Assembly (NCBI RefSeq): GCF_015291885.1
Contig: NZ_CP036186.1
Location: 3,127,001 to 3,191,000, forward strand
Direction of reading: 5' to 3'
Origin: Stutzerimonas stutzeri
GTDB lineage: Bacteria > Pseudomonadota > Gammaproteobacteria > Pseudomonadales > Pseudomonadaceae
Length of the DNA stretch: 64,000 nt
The notes beneath the pieces are model-generated. The model was not told the DNA's origin, ran no database searches, and saw nothing but the letters and a program-made list of their open reading frames with translations. The translations under genes were made by a program, and so were the position numbers. Shown in pieces: positions 1 to 9,135 of this stretch (within the stretch, counting starts at the first letter, position 1; every line of letters starts with the position of its first letter).

Positions 1-149
1 ACCTCCAGGATGCTCACCCCGAGCCTGAGGCCCCGCGTGTGGACCTCTCCCAGTTCAGCCTCGCCCCGGTGGGCAGCGACATGGGCGAAGTCCCGCGCGA
101 CACTGCCGCAGTGGTACCGGACACCTCGCATCTCAAACTGCAGGACTGA
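1..149 (+). CDS. C-terminal end of an unidentified protein (5' truncated by window edge)
   Basis: An open frame enters from the left edge and stops at a TGA at 147-149, giving about 48 residues with no start codon in the window. The tail is acidic and proline-containing and ends in SHLKLQD. Codon use is typical of the high-GC neighbours, so it reads as the real end of a gene. I do not recognise the family and assign no function. The following 200 bp carry a REP palindrome but no terminator I can support. Confidence 0.55.
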   Translation, partial: LQDAHPEPEAPRVDLSQFSLAPVGSDMGEVPRDTAAVVPDTSHLKLQD

Positions 150-204
150 CAGGCCGCGCTCGACGAGCTGAAGCCCACCCTACCCACGCCTCGGAAAGCC
201 TAAG

Positions 205-220
205 GTGGGCTTCAGCCCAC
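205..220. repeat. REP-like palindrome
   Basis: The palindrome GTGGGCTTCAGCCCAC lies between the truncated first gene and the exonuclease gene. The same core recurs at 36196-36213 and, as an inverted pair, at 50944-51043, so it belongs to a dispersed REP family. Confidence 0.7.
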
Positions 221-355
221 CAATAGCGCGCTCCCTACAACCACCTCTGGCCAAACCCGCTCTGAGCACCAAACCCGCCTGCCGAAGCTCGACAGGCGAA
301 CTCGAAGCGCCTCGCTGGGCTCCAACCCTACAAGCCCCTCGAGCCGCCCGTATCA

Positions 356-1372
356 ATGGACCTAGTCGTTGCCCGCCCCGAAGGCCTGTATTGCCCGCCT
401 GGGGATTTCTACATCGATCCCTGGCGCCCGGTGGATCGAGCCGTAATCACCCACGCCCATGGCGACCACGCGCGTTGGGGCATGGGCCATTACCTGGCGT
501 CCAGCGACAGCGAGGGCATCTTGCGTTCGCGAATCGCCGCCGACATGCCGCTACAGACGCTGGCCTATGGCGAATCCATTCGGCACCACGGCGTGAAGCT
601 CAGCTTTCACCCTGCAGGTCACGTGCTCGGCTCGGCCCAGGTTCGGCTGGAATACAAGGGCGAGATATGGGTTGCCTCCGGTGATTACAAAGTCGAACCA
701 GACGGCACCTGTGCACCTTTCGAGCCGGTGCGTTGCCATACCTTTATCACTGAATCGACCTTCGGGCTGCCGATCTACAAATGGCCGTCGCAAGCCGAAG
801 TGTTTCGCGACATCAATGACTGGTGGCGCGCGAATGCCGCGGTTGGCCGTGCCAGCGTGCTGTTCTGCTACGCGTTCGGCAAGGCACAGCGAATTCTGCA
901 TGGTCTGGATGAAAGCATCGGCACCATCGTGGTCCACGGTGCCGTCGAGCCACTGAACAAGGTCTATCGCGAAGGCGGTGTCTATCTGCCACCCACCGTC
1001 TATGCCGGCGACCTGAAGAAAGGCGATCCACGCTTGAAAAGCGCCATCATTCTCGCCCCGCCTTCCGCCGGCGGCAGTACCTGGATGCGTCGTTTCGGTG
1101 ATTACGCCGATGCATTCGCCAGCGGCTGGATGATGTTGCGCGGCACCCGCCGACGGCGGGGTGTCGACCGCGGCTTCGTGCTTTCCGATCATGCCGACTG
1201 GCCGGGCCTGCTCTGGGCCATCGAGCAGACCGGCGCCGAGCGAGTGATGGTGACCCACGGTTCCGTTCCAATCCTGGTGCGCTACCTGCGTGAAATGCGT
1301 GGGCTCGATGCCCAGGCCTTCGAGACCGAATACGGCGACGAAGATGACGCTGTGGCGCAGGGGGCCGAATGA
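356..1372 (+). CDS. Ligase-associated DNA exonuclease (metallo-beta-lactamase fold)
   Basis: This 338-residue protein belongs to the MBL/beta-CASP nuclease family found next to Lhr-type helicases and ATP-dependent ligases. The metal-binding motif HAHGDH is at residues 33-38, and later His/Asp residues typical of the fold follow (GHVLGSAQ near 88, SDHADW near 280, THGS near 300). The family is expected to trim DNA ends during repair. It is followed after 118 bp by the ligase, helicase and PdeM genes on the same strand, the usual gene set for this cassette. The start was chosen because the conserved N-terminus (LVVARPEGLYCPPGDFYIDP) begins there. The length is normal for the family. Confidence 0.93.
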   Translation: MDLVVARPEGLYCPPGDFYIDPWRPVDRAVITHAHGDHARWGMGHYLASSDSEGILRSRIAADMPLQTLAYGESIRHHGVKLSFHPAGHVLGSAQVRLEYKGEIWVASGDYKVEPDGTCAPFEPVRCHTFITESTFGLPIYKWPSQAEVFRDINDWWRANAAVGRASVLFCYAFGKAQRILHGLDESIGTIVVHGAVEPLNKVYREGGVYLPPTVYAGDLKKGDPRLKSAIILAPPSAGGSTWMRRFGDYADAFASGWMMLRGTRRRRGVDRGFVLSDHADWPGLLWAIEQTGAERVMVTHGSVPILVRYLREMRGLDAQAFETEYGDEDDAVAQGAE

Positions 1373-1441
1373 GCCGCAGTCATGCCTTGCGCCTCCTGCC
1401 ATCTAACACCGACGCAGAAATTTCACCTCGCTTCCGTCGCA

Positions 1442-1455
1442 GCGAGTTTGCTCGC
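1442..1455. repeat. Short perfect palindrome (REP-like)
   Basis: GCGAGTTTGCTCGC is a perfect 5-bp stem with a 4-nt loop. The core resembles the common Pseudomonas GCGAGCAAGCTCGC type of REP. It lies in the 118-bp gap between the exonuclease and ligase genes. Confidence 0.5.
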
Positions 1456-1461
1456 GAACAA

Positions 1462-1485
1462 CCCGCCTCTTCCGATACAGGCGGG
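1462..1485 (+). promoter_or_regulatory. Hairpin immediately upstream of the ligase start codon
   Basis: CCCGCCT (1462-1468) can pair with AGGCGGG (1479-1485) around a 10-nt loop. The 3' arm ends 5 nt before the ligase ATG at 1491, which is where a ribosome would bind, and no other good Shine-Dalgarno sequence is visible. It could limit ligase translation. That is an inference; the pairing itself is visible. Confidence 0.4.
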
Positions 1486-1490
1486 CCGAA

Positions 1491-3200
1491 ATGAAAGCCT
1501 TCGCCACCCTTTACAGCCGCCTCGACGCCACCACCTCGAGCAACGCCAAGCTCGCCGCGATGCGCGACTATTTTCGTGACGCCGATCCGGCCGACGCCGC
1601 CTGGGCGGTCTACTTCCTCTCCGGTGGCCGGCCGCGCCAATTGGTCCCGACCCGCGTGCTGCGCGAAACCGCGATGCGGGCGTCGGGCTTGCCGGAATGG
1701 CTGTTCGAGGAAAGCTACCAGGCCGTCGGCGACATGGCCGAGACCATCTCGCTGCTGATGCCCGACGCCGAACACAGCTCCGAGGACGGGCTGGCCGTGT
1801 GGATGCAGGACAAGCTGCTGCCCTTGCGCGGCCTGCCACCGGAAGAACTGGCCGAACGCCTGCCGGAACTCTGGGCACAGCTGGATCGGCTGAGCCTGAT
1901 GGTCTGCATCAAGCTGATCACCGGCGCGTTTCGCGTTGGCGTCTCGAAGCTGCTGGTCACCCGCGCGCTAGCCTCGCTGGTCGATCTCGATCCCAAGCGC
2001 GTTGCGCAACGGCTGGTGGGCTACACCGACCTGTCGCATCGCCCCAGCGCCGAGGGCTACCGCGCGCTGATCGCCGAGGAATCCGAGCACGAGCACGCCC
2101 AGCGCGGTGGCCAGCCCTACCCGTTTTTTCTCGCCCACTCGTTGCAGGCCCCGGCCGAGGAGTTCGACACCCTGCTAGGCGCGCCGGATAACTGGTTCAT
2201 AGAATGGAAGTGGGACGGCATCCGCGCCCAGCTGGTCAAGCGCGACGGGCAGATCTGGATCTGGTCGCGCGGTGAAGAGCTGGTAAGCGAGCGCTTCCCG
2301 GAGCTCTGCGAACTGGCCAGCAGCCTGCCGGACGGCACGGTGATCGACGGCGAGATCCTGGTCTGGAAGCACGCACCCGGCGAGTCGGCGACCGAACTCT
2401 TCGAGCAGCCAACCCCCGATGATACCGACGTGAGCGAGCGCTTCGGGGTACAACCCTTCGCCTTGCTGCAGCAGCGTATCGGCCGCAAGAACCTGACTGC
2501 GAAGGTCTTGCAGGACGCACCGGTCGCAGTGCTTGCCTACGACCTGCTGGAATGGCAGGGCGATGACTGGCGGCAACGTGAACACCGTGAACGCCGGCAG
2601 CAGCTCGAAAACGTGGTCGGGCAATGCCCCAACCCGCGCCTGATGCTCTCGCCACTGGTGACTGGCAGCGACTGGGCCGATCTGGCGCGCCAACGCGAAG
2701 CCTCTCGGGCAAGTGGCGTCGAAGGCATGATGATCAAGGCGCGGGCCGCAAAGTACGGCGTCGGCCGGACCAAGGATGTCGGTGTCTGGTGGAAATGGAA
2801 GATCGATCCGTACTCGGTCGATGCCGTGCTGATCTACGCCCAGCGCGGCCACGGCCGCCGCGCCAGCCTCTATACCGACTACACCTTCGCCGTCTGGGAC
2901 GGTGAACCGGGCGATCCCGAGCGCAAACTGGTGCCCTTCGCCAAGGCCTACTCCGGGCTGACCGACGAAGAAATGCGCAAGGTCGACGCCATCGTACGCA
3001 AGACCACGGTGGAGAAATTCGGCCCGGTGCGCAGCGTGACCCCCACGCTGGTGTTCGAACTCGGCTTCGAAGGCATCGCCGCCAGCAGCCGGCACAAGAG
3101 CGGCATCGCCGTGCGCTTCCCGCGCATGCTGCGCTGGCGCATCGATAAGCCGGTGGACGAAGCCGACACCCTGGAGACGCTGAAGGAATTGCTGGGATGA
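1491..3200 (+). CDS. ATP-dependent DNA ligase, DNA-damage-response cassette type
   Basis: A 569-residue ATP-dependent DNA ligase of the group encoded next to an MBL exonuclease and Lhr-Core helicase. The N-terminal DNA-binding domain (about 1-210) is followed by the nucleotidyltransferase domain, with the adenylation lysine in KWDG at residues 240-243. Further motifs are IDGEILVW, EGMMIKARAAKYGVG and VWWKWKIDP, where the adenylated lysine and phosphate contacts are expected. A C-terminal OB-fold completes the enzyme. It seals nicks using ATP, whereas the essential replicative ligase of these bacteria uses NAD. The ATG at 1491 opens the conserved MKAFATLYSRLD start. Confidence 0.95.
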   Translation: MKAFATLYSRLDATTSSNAKLAAMRDYFRDADPADAAWAVYFLSGGRPRQLVPTRVLRETAMRASGLPEWLFEESYQAVGDMAETISLLMPDAEHSSEDGLAVWMQDKLLPLRGLPPEELAERLPELWAQLDRLSLMVCIKLITGAFRVGVSKLLVTRALASLVDLDPKRVAQRLVGYTDLSHRPSAEGYRALIAEESEHEHAQRGGQPYPFFLAHSLQAPAEEFDTLLGAPDNWFIEWKWDGIRAQLVKRDGQIWIWSRGEELVSERFPELCELASSLPDGTVIDGEILVWKHAPGESATELFEQPTPDDTDVSERFGVQPFALLQQRIGRKNLTAKVLQDAPVAVLAYDLLEWQGDDWRQREHRERRQQLENVVGQCPNPRLMLSPLVTGSDWADLARQREASRASGVEGMMIKARAAKYGVGRTKDVGVWWKWKIDPYSVDAVLIYAQRGHGRRASLYTDYTFAVWDGEPGDPERKLVPFAKAYSGLTDEEMRKVDAIVRKTTVEKFGPVRSVTPTLVFELGFEGIAASSRHKSGIAVRFPRMLRWRIDKPVDEADTLETLKELLG

Positions 3201-3235
3201 AGTTGCAGTGCCTGGCGCCCACCGAGCCCAAACCG

Positions 3236-3405
3236 CCCTCCCCCCTGCCCTCGCCCAGAGGGAGAAAGAGCCACCGCGGTCCGGCTAGGAGCCGAGGCAT
3301 CAACGCGGGACGCACCACGAGCGATGCAGCAGACGCGCACGAAACATCAGGCCCGCTGAGCAGTCGCCCCCCTCTCGCTGAGGGAGAGAGGCTGGGGGTG
3401 AGGGG
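3236..3405. repeat. Inverted pair of REP-like elements (REPIN-like) in a 309-bp intergenic gap
   Basis: The 3201-3509 gap between ligase and helicase has no credible gene. It holds two related G/C-rich elements in opposite orientation. One is at 3236-3268 (CCCTC-CCCC-GCCCTC and AGAGGGAGA blocks), and the other at 3370-3405 (CCCTCTCGCTGAGGGAGAG followed by GGGGGTGAGGG). Each is an imperfect hairpin, and together they form an inverted pair about 100 bp apart. This family is distinct from the GGTGGG-type palindromes elsewhere in the window. Confidence 0.65.
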
Positions 3406-3509
3406 GAAGACGGGCCACTGGGCGTCAGCAGGCTCACACCGCCCGTCGCGGCCGCACTACACGGGACGCTTCTTGCCCCCGCCAACATCACGTCCCGGCC
3501 GCACTGCAA

Positions 3510-6107
3510 ATGAGTAGTACGACCGATCTCCTGAGCGAACGCTGGTTCGCCCGTCGGGGGTGGCAGCCTTTTCCCTTTCAGCGCGAGGTCTGGCAATCGA
3601 TCGATCGAGGCGGATCCGGCCTGCTCCACGCCACGACGGGGTCCGGCAAAACCTACGCCGTCTGGCTTGGCGCGCTCAACCGCTTCGCTTCCACCTCGCC
3701 CGCGAAACACGGCGCCAATGCACCGGACAAACCCGCCCCGCTGACCGTTCTCTGGATCACCCCGATGCGCGCCCTGGCCGCCGATACCGCCCGCGCGCTG
3801 CAAGCCCCGCTGGACGATCTCGACATCAATTGGAGCATCGGCCTGCGCACCGGTGACACCAGCAGCACTGAGCGCGCGCGGCAGGGTCGGCGGTTGCCCA
3901 GCGCGCTGGTCACCACGCCGGAAAGCCTGACCCTGCTGCTGACCCGCTCCGATGCGCGCCAGGCCTTCGCCGGTTTGCGCATGCTGGTGGTGGACGAATG
4001 GCACGAGCTGCTGGGCAACAAGCGCGGCGTGCAACTGCAACTAGCATTGGCGCGCCTGCGCCAGTGGATGCCGGAGCTGATCGTCTGGGGCCTCTCGGCC
4101 ACCCTGGGTAACCAACCCCATGCGCTGGAGGTGCTGTTGCATCCCGGCAGCGGCAGGCTGGTGCAAGGCAAGGTCGAAAAGGATCTGCGCGTCGATACCC
4201 TGCTGCCGCCAAGCATCGAGCGCTTTCCTTGGGCCGGTCATCTCGGCCTGCGCATGCTGCCGCCGGTGGTCGAGCAGATCGACTCAGCCGCGACGACACT
4301 GGTGTTCACCAACACCCGTTCGCAGTCGGAAATCTGGTATCAGGCGCTTCTTGAGGCGCGTCCGGACTGGGCCGGGCTCATCGCCCTGCACCACGGCTCG
4401 CTGGCCCGCGAAGTCCGTGATTGGGTCGAACAAGGTCTCAAGCAGGGCGCGCTGAAGGCCGTGGTCTGCACCTCCAGCCTGGATCTGGGCGTGGACTTCC
4501 TGCCGGTCGAGCGTGTTTTGCAGATCGGCTCGCCCAAGGGCGTGGCGCGGCTGATGCAGCGCGCCGGACGCTCCGGGCATGCCCCCGGTCGGACATCACG
4601 CGTCACCCTGGTGCCGACGCATAGCGTGGAAGTCGTAGAAGCCGCTGCCGCCCAGGTCGCGATTGCGGAGCGCCGTATCGAAGCCCGCAGCGCACCGCAT
4701 CGCCCACTCGACGTATTGGTGCAGCATCTGGTCAGCATGGCGCTGGGCGGCGGCTTCCGGCCGGAAGAACTGTTCGCCGAGGTACGCCAGGCCTGGTCGT
4801 ACCGAGAATTGAGCGACGAACACTGGCAATGGGCGCTGGCCTTCGTCCGCCACGGCGGGCATTCGCTGACCGCCTACCCGGACTATCAGCGGGTCGCGCC
4901 GGACGAAACCGGCCTATGGAAAGTGCCGAGCCGCCGCGTTGCACTGCGGCACCGCATGAGCATCGGCACCATCGTCAGCGACGCCAGCCTGACGGTGAAA
5001 TTCTGGGCCAAGGGCGGCAGCGGGCGTTCGCTGGGCAGCATTGAGGAAGGTTTCATCGCGCGCCTGCGCCCAGGCGACAACTTCCTCTTCGGCGGCCGCC
5101 TTCTGGAGCTGGTACGGGTCGAGAACATGACCGCCTACGTCAGCCGGGCCACCGGTAAGAAGGCCGCCGTACCACGCTGGAACGGTGGCCGCATGCCGCT
5201 CTCCAGCGAACTGGCCGATGCGGTGGTCGAGCAATTGGGCGCGGCCTCGCGCGGCCGATTCGACAGCGCCGAGATGCGCCTGGTCGAGCCGCTGCTGCGA
5301 GTGCAGATGGACTGGTCAGCGCTGCCCAGCGAAACCACGCTGCTGGCCGAGGTGATGAAGTCGCGTGAAGGCTGGCATCTGTTCCTCTACCCCTTCGCTG
5401 GCCGCCACGTGCATCTGGGGCTGGCCAGCCTGCTGGCCTGGCGCATGGGCCAACGGCAGCCGCTGAGCTTTTCCATCGCGGTCAACGACTATGGCTTCGA
5501 GCTGCTCTCGGCGACCGAAGTGGATTGGCTGCACTGGCTGACGCCGGCGCTTTTCAGCGAAGACAACCTGCTGCACGACGTGCTCGCCAGTCTCAACGCC
5601 GGCGAACTGGCGCGCCGCCGTTTTCGTGAGATCGCGCGCATCGCAGGTTTGGTGTTTTCCGGCTACCCCGGAGCGCAGAAAAGCGCGCGTCAGCTGCAGG
5701 CTTCCAGCGGGCTGTTCTTCGACGTCTTCCGCCAGTACGACCCGGCCAACCTGCTGCTGACACAGGCCGAAGAAGAAGTGCTGCGCCAGGAACTGGAGGT
5801 CGAGCGGCTGCAGCAGACACTGAAGCGGTTGCAGCAACGACAGCTGGACATACACCAGGTCAAACGCACCACGCCTCTGGCGTTCCCGTTGATGGTCGAA
5901 CGTTTCCGCGAGAGCATGACCTCGGAAAAGCTGGCCGATCGCATCCGCCGGATGGTCGCCGAACTGGACAAGGCGGCTGGCCCCGGCGGCTACCAGCCGG
6001 AAGCGAATGCCAGCATCATGGTCGAACGTGAGACCACGCCTAAACGCAAACCGCGGCAGACCAAGGACGGCACGCCGCGCATCAAGAAGCCGAAACGCGC
6101 CCCATGA
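3510..6107 (+). CDS. Lhr-Core type DEXH-box DNA helicase (ligase-associated)
   Basis: An 865-residue superfamily 2 helicase. Walker A ATTGSGKT is at residues 41-48 and the DEWH box at 162-165. SAT (GLSATLGN) follows near residue 195, and the motif VI region QRAGRSGH near 350. The middle carries the Lhr winged-helix and beta-barrel core, and the C-terminus is very basic. Lhr-Core enzymes translocate 3'-5' on single-stranded DNA and unwind RNA:DNA hybrids. Length and order match the short Lhr-Core class, not the approximately 1,500-residue E. coli Lhr. The ATG at 3510 lacks a strong Shine-Dalgarno sequence but opens the conserved domain. Confidence 0.95.
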   Translation: MSSTTDLLSERWFARRGWQPFPFQREVWQSIDRGGSGLLHATTGSGKTYAVWLGALNRFASTSPAKHGANAPDKPAPLTVLWITPMRALAADTARALQAPLDDLDINWSIGLRTGDTSSTERARQGRRLPSALVTTPESLTLLLTRSDARQAFAGLRMLVVDEWHELLGNKRGVQLQLALARLRQWMPELIVWGLSATLGNQPHALEVLLHPGSGRLVQGKVEKDLRVDTLLPPSIERFPWAGHLGLRMLPPVVEQIDSAATTLVFTNTRSQSEIWYQALLEARPDWAGLIALHHGSLAREVRDWVEQGLKQGALKAVVCTSSLDLGVDFLPVERVLQIGSPKGVARLMQRAGRSGHAPGRTSRVTLVPTHSVEVVEAAAAQVAIAERRIEARSAPHRPLDVLVQHLVSMALGGGFRPEELFAEVRQAWSYRELSDEHWQWALAFVRHGGHSLTAYPDYQRVAPDETGLWKVPSRRVALRHRMSIGTIVSDASLTVKFWAKGGSGRSLGSIEEGFIARLRPGDNFLFGGRLLELVRVENMTAYVSRATGKKAAVPRWNGGRMPLSSELADAVVEQLGAASRGRFDSAEMRLVEPLLRVQMDWSALPSETTLLAEVMKSREGWHLFLYPFAGRHVHLGLASLLAWRMGQRQPLSFSIAVNDYGFELLSATEVDWLHWLTPALFSEDNLLHDVLASLNAGELARRRFREIARIAGLVFSGYPGAQKSARQLQASSGLFFDVFRQYDPANLLLTQAEEEVLRQELEVERLQQTLKRLQQRQLDIHQVKRTTPLAFPLMVERFRESMTSEKLADRIRRMVAELDKAAGPGGYQPEANASIMVERETTPKRKPRQTKDGTPRIKKPKRAP

Positions 6108-6126
6108 CGCCAGCCTCACCACCCCC

Positions 6127-6825
6127 ATGTCTCGCATGAATTCTTACCAGCCCATCGAACTGGCCGGCAGTACGCTCTGGCTGCTTGCGGAAAAGGCCGT
6201 CTACTGGCCTGAGCAGCAGGCGCTGCTGATAGCGGACATCCATTTCGGCAAAGCCGCAGCGTACCGGCGCCTGGGCCAACCCGTGCCCCATGGCACCACC
6301 GACGCCAACCTGCGGCAGCTGGACGATCTACTGGCACGGTATACCTGCCGCCAGCTGATCTTTCTCGGTGATTTCCTGCATGCGCCGGAGTCCCGTGCAC
6401 CATCCACGCTGGTCCGTCTGGCCGAATGGCGCGCACAGCATGTGCAACTGGAGATCACGCTGGTGCGGGGCAACCACGACCGCCGCGCCGGCGACCCACC
6501 GCGCGAGCTCGATATCAACGTGGTCAGCGAGCCCTTACTGTTCGGCCCCTATTCCCTGCAGCATGAGCCGGACCCGCACCCGACCCATCACGTGCTCGCC
6601 GGCCACGTACATCCAGCCTTTCAGCTGCATGGCCGCGGCCGTCAGCGGCTGCGCCTGCCGTGCTTCTGCATCGGGGCACGGCTCAGCCTGCTGCCGGCCT
6701 TCGGCAACTTCACCGGGACGATGACGGTGGCAGCCGAAGACAACTGGCAGATTTATGTGATCGGGGATGGAGAGGTGTGGCCGCTGACGCGCGCTGTGCC
6801 CGTCAGGCCTGGGATATGCCCGTGA
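6127..6825 (+). CDS. pdeM: Ligase-associated metallophosphoesterase PdeM
   Basis: A 232-residue calcineurin-like phosphoesterase and last gene of the repair cassette, 19 bp after the helicase. Metal-binding motifs appear in order: DIHFGK, GDFLH, RGNHDRR and AGHVHP. PdeM proteins show manganese-dependent phosphodiesterase activity and accompany the Lhr-Core, ligase and exonuclease set. A longer frame opens at 6007 inside the helicase, but conserved sequence begins only after 6127. ATG codons at 6127 and 6136 are both possible, and the choice does not alter the domain. Its 3' end overlaps the converging small gene by 23 bp. Confidence 0.9.
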   Translation: MSRMNSYQPIELAGSTLWLLAEKAVYWPEQQALLIADIHFGKAAAYRRLGQPVPHGTTDANLRQLDDLLARYTCRQLIFLGDFLHAPESRAPSTLVRLAEWRAQHVQLEITLVRGNHDRRAGDPPRELDINVVSEPLLFGPYSLQHEPDPHPTHHVLAGHVHPAFQLHGRGRQRLRLPCFCIGARLSLLPAFGNFTGTMTVAAEDNWQIYVIGDGEVWPLTRAVPVRPGICP

Positions 6826-7036
6826 TGGTGATGCCGTAACGCTCGGCCAGACGCGTGGCCGGGGTGTCCTCCAGATCCGGTTCGTGCTCGTGCTCGATTT
6901 CCTGATCCGGATACAGCTCTTCTGCCTTGCGAGTCACCAGTTCCACGGCTTCATCGATATCTGGCTGGTGTTCTGAATCGATTTTCAGCGTCGAAGTATT
7001 GCCGTCTTTGTTGTATGCAATGATCCAAGTCGTCAT
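6803..7036 (-). CDS. Small acidic protein of unknown function
   Basis: A 77-residue, acidic, apparently soluble protein (start MTTWIIAYNKDGNT). No signal peptide, membrane segment or Cys pair is visible. A Glu/Asp/His-rich stretch (EIEHEHEPDLED) lies in the middle. Coding character is good and the ATG is preceded on its strand by GGCGAGGGGCATTAC, which gives a usable Shine-Dalgarno. It converges on pdeM with a 23-bp overlap at the stop codons. I do not recognise a named family. Confidence 0.6.
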   Translation of the reverse strand: MTTWIIAYNKDGNTSTLKIDSEHQPDIDEAVELVTRKAEELYPDQEIEHEHEPDLEDTPATRLAERYGITITGISQA

Positions 7037-7332
7037 GTAATGCCCCTCGCCTTAAAGAAACCTGCTGAGCGTAATAACGCACATTTTGGTTTTTGTAAGT
7101 TTTTAGACCCGTCCGGCGTCGGCAGTTCGCTCCCTCACATCAAAGTTAGCAGCTTTACGTGAGGACCGAAGAACATCGATTGGTCAACCGCGCGGACGCA
7201 CTGGGTCGAATGGGTGTGATTTGCAACAGGAGAGTCGGCTCAGATACTGACGGTCAGTCTGAAGGCATATCGCAGATGGCGCAGGCTGCCAGTGCAAACC
7301 GGCAGCCATGCCAAGAGCCCATCGTGCAGCGG

Positions 7333-7494
7333 TCAGGCAACCGGTGCAGGTGGTGGTTGATCCGGCACGGTGGGTTCGCCAGGCTCGGTCGGCTGGGTGG
7401 GTACGCCCGGCTCCTCTGGATCACCCGGAACGCCGGCGGCGCGCCAGCCATTGTTGTCGGCGTAAGGGGAATAGCGGTTCGATTGAGCGTCCAT
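7333..7494 (-). CDS. 53-residue proline-rich small protein
   Basis: The start was chosen at the ATG complementary to 7492-7494 because GGAGGA lies 4 nt upstream, an excellent ribosome binding site. The longer frame reaching 7587 lacks one. The product begins MDAQSNRYSPYADNNGW and ends in a low-complexity tail of repeated PxEPGxPT-like units and PPPAPVA. No transport signal is visible. The function is unknown. It stands alone between two minus-strand genes, and the 296 bp downstream (7037-7332) show nothing I can support. Confidence 0.5.
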   Translation of the reverse strand: MDAQSNRYSPYADNNGWRAAGVPGDPEEPGVPTQPTEPGEPTVPDQPPPAPVA

Positions 7495-7600
7495 ATCGTC
7501 CTCCACTGCATTCGCCCGCGGTTGCGGGCGTCTGCAGTAGAGGCCAGGGCGGGCTATTTCTATCCAACCTTCCGTCGGCCGAAGCACCTGCCCCGCTGCC

Positions 7601-8140
7601 TCACCACATCAGGTCGTCAGGAACCTGGTACGCGGCGTACGGATCGTCGGCATCCGGCTCTTCGGTGCGAGTGTTGAGCTGCACCACGCGCTGCGGATCG
7701 CGCTCCTGAATCTTCAGCGCCGCGTCCCGCGGGATGACTTCGTAGCCACCGCCGTGACGAACGATAGCCAGCGAACCACTGGCCAGCTTGTCACGCATCA
7801 GCTTGTTGACCGACAGGCGCTTGACCTTCTTGTCGTCGACGAAGTTGTAGTAATCCTCGGTGGTCAGCTTCGGCAGGCGGCTGGTCTCGATCAGCTGCTT
7901 AATCTGGGCCGTTCGGGCCTTCTGCTCAGCTTTCTGCTGCTGCTGACGATTGAGCTCCTGATCGCGGGCGATCTTTTCGGCCTGCGCCTTCAACGCGGCC
8001 TCACGCTGCGAATCATCTTTCTCAACCTGGCCCTTCTTCTCCAGGCGTTGCTGTTTCTGCTTCTGCTTGACGGCCTGCTTGGCCTGCTTTTCGTTGACCA
8101 ACCCGGCTTTGAGCAGCTGATCACGGAGGGAAAGACTCAT
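7601..8140 (-). CDS. DUF2058 protein (YaiL-like)
   Basis: A 179-residue protein of the DUF2058 (YaiL) family. The N-terminus MSLSLRDQLLKAGLVN leads into a long, highly charged Lys/Gln/Glu coiled-coil stretch (about 20-85). A compact C-terminal part follows (LTTEDYYNFVDDKKVKRL...). Members are described as nucleic-acid-associated proteins, but the molecular role is not established. The length and N-terminal signature are typical. It stands alone on the minus strand between the proline-rich gene and mazG, with a REP-like repeat just upstream. Confidence 0.85.
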   Translation of the reverse strand: MSLSLRDQLLKAGLVNEKQAKQAVKQKQKQQRLEKKGQVEKDDSQREAALKAQAEKIARDQELNRQQQQKAEQKARTAQIKQLIETSRLPKLTTEDYYNFVDDKKVKRLSVNKLMRDKLASGSLAIVRHGGGYEVIPRDAALKIQERDPQRVVQLNTRTEEPDADDPYAAYQVPDDLMW

Positions 8141-8213
8141 GTTTCGGCTCGTCTCGTCATGAATTCAAGTTGGGCACCGGTGGAATGCTGCTTCGCTCCC
8201 ACCGAGCGGCATT

Positions 8214-8245
8214 GTGGTTGATGTGAAAAGCGACATCCACCCCGG
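8214..8245. repeat. Dispersed repeat related to the mazG-relA intergenic repeat
   Basis: The core GATGTGAAAAGCGACATCCA matches, with few changes, the element at 9136-9165 upstream of mazG. It forms a weak hairpin (GATGT/ACATC). It lies between the DUF2058 gene and mazG. Confidence 0.55.
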
Positions 8246-8254
8246 TGAGCACCA

Positions 8255-9085
8255 TTAACCGCAGGCTGGCAAACGCTCGGCTTTTTTGGCCGCGCCCCAG
8301 AGCGCGTCGAGCGCCTCGAGATCGCAGCTCTCGATGGGTCGCCCCGCCTCGCGTAAGGCCTGCTCGATGAAGCGGAAACGTCGCTCGAACTTGCCGTTGG
8401 CTGCACGCAAGGCGTTCTCCGGGTCGACCTTGAGATGGCGCGCCAGGTTGACCACAACGAACAACAGGTCGCCCAGTTCCTCGGCTATGGCTTTTGGGTC
8501 ATTCTCGCTCATTGCCTCCAGCACTTCGCCGAGTTCCTCGCGCACCTTGTCCACCACCGGCAGCGCCTCGGGCCAGTCGAAACCGACCTGCGCCGCGCGC
8601 TTCTGCAGTTTGGCAGCACGGCTAAGCGCCGGCAGCGCGCTGGGCACATCATCGAGCAACGACAGCTGTTCAGGTGCGGCGGCTTTCTCGGCACGCTCCT
8701 CGGCCTTGATCTCCTCCCAGCGCTGCTTGATGGCCGCTTCATTGAGGCGCGGTAGCTCCGGCGAACCGTACAAGTCACCATCAGGGAACACATGAGGATG
8801 GCGGCGAATCAATTTGCGGGTGATGGCATCTATCACCGTGGAAAAGTCGAAGCGTCCCTCCTCCTTGGCCAGCTGGCTGTAATAGACGACCTGAAACAGC
8901 AGGTCACCCAGCTCGCCGGGCAGATGGTCGAAATCGCCGCTTTCGATGGCATCGGCCACCTCGTAGGCCTCTTCAAGGGTATGCGGCACGATACTCGCGT
9001 AGTTCTGCTGCAGGTCCCACGGGCAGCCATGCTGCGGGTCGCGCAGCCGGGCCATCAGATGCAGGAGATCGTTGAGTTGGTACAT
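8255..9085 (-). CDS. mazG: Nucleoside triphosphate pyrophosphohydrolase MazG
   Basis: A 276-residue MazG with two tandem all-alpha NTP pyrophosphatase domains. The first holds the LEEAYEVADAI and GELGDLLFQVVYY metal-binding helices. The second holds ELGEVLEAMSE and EELGDLLFVVVN. It hydrolyses (d)NTPs to monophosphates plus PPi, cleaning the nucleotide pool and, in E. coli, lowering ppGpp. It sits directly downstream of relA on the same strand, the order seen in many gammaproteobacteria. The start is supported by AGGAATCCT just before the ATG. Confidence 0.95.
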   Translation of the reverse strand: MYQLNDLLHLMARLRDPQHGCPWDLQQNYASIVPHTLEEAYEVADAIESGDFDHLPGELGDLLFQVVYYSQLAKEEGRFDFSTVIDAITRKLIRRHPHVFPDGDLYGSPELPRLNEAAIKQRWEEIKAEERAEKAAAPEQLSLLDDVPSALPALSRAAKLQKRAAQVGFDWPEALPVVDKVREELGEVLEAMSENDPKAIAEELGDLLFVVVNLARHLKVDPENALRAANGKFERRFRFIEQALREAGRPIESCDLEALDALWGAAKKAERLPACG

Positions 9086-9135
9086 AGGATTCCTCAGCGA
9101 ATCGAGGGCTGGTGAGGGACGCTGATGGCATCACA

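Noticed and set aside
551..1402. Long minus-strand frame opposite the exonuclease
   Set aside because: It is the antisense of a conserved gene and has no ribosome site or family similarity. Many similar frames elsewhere are the usual result of high GC.
7159..7677. Plus-strand frame across the small minus-strand gene
   Set aside because: There is no Shine-Dalgarno or conserved motif, and it overlaps the better supported proline-rich gene and the DUF2058 gene.
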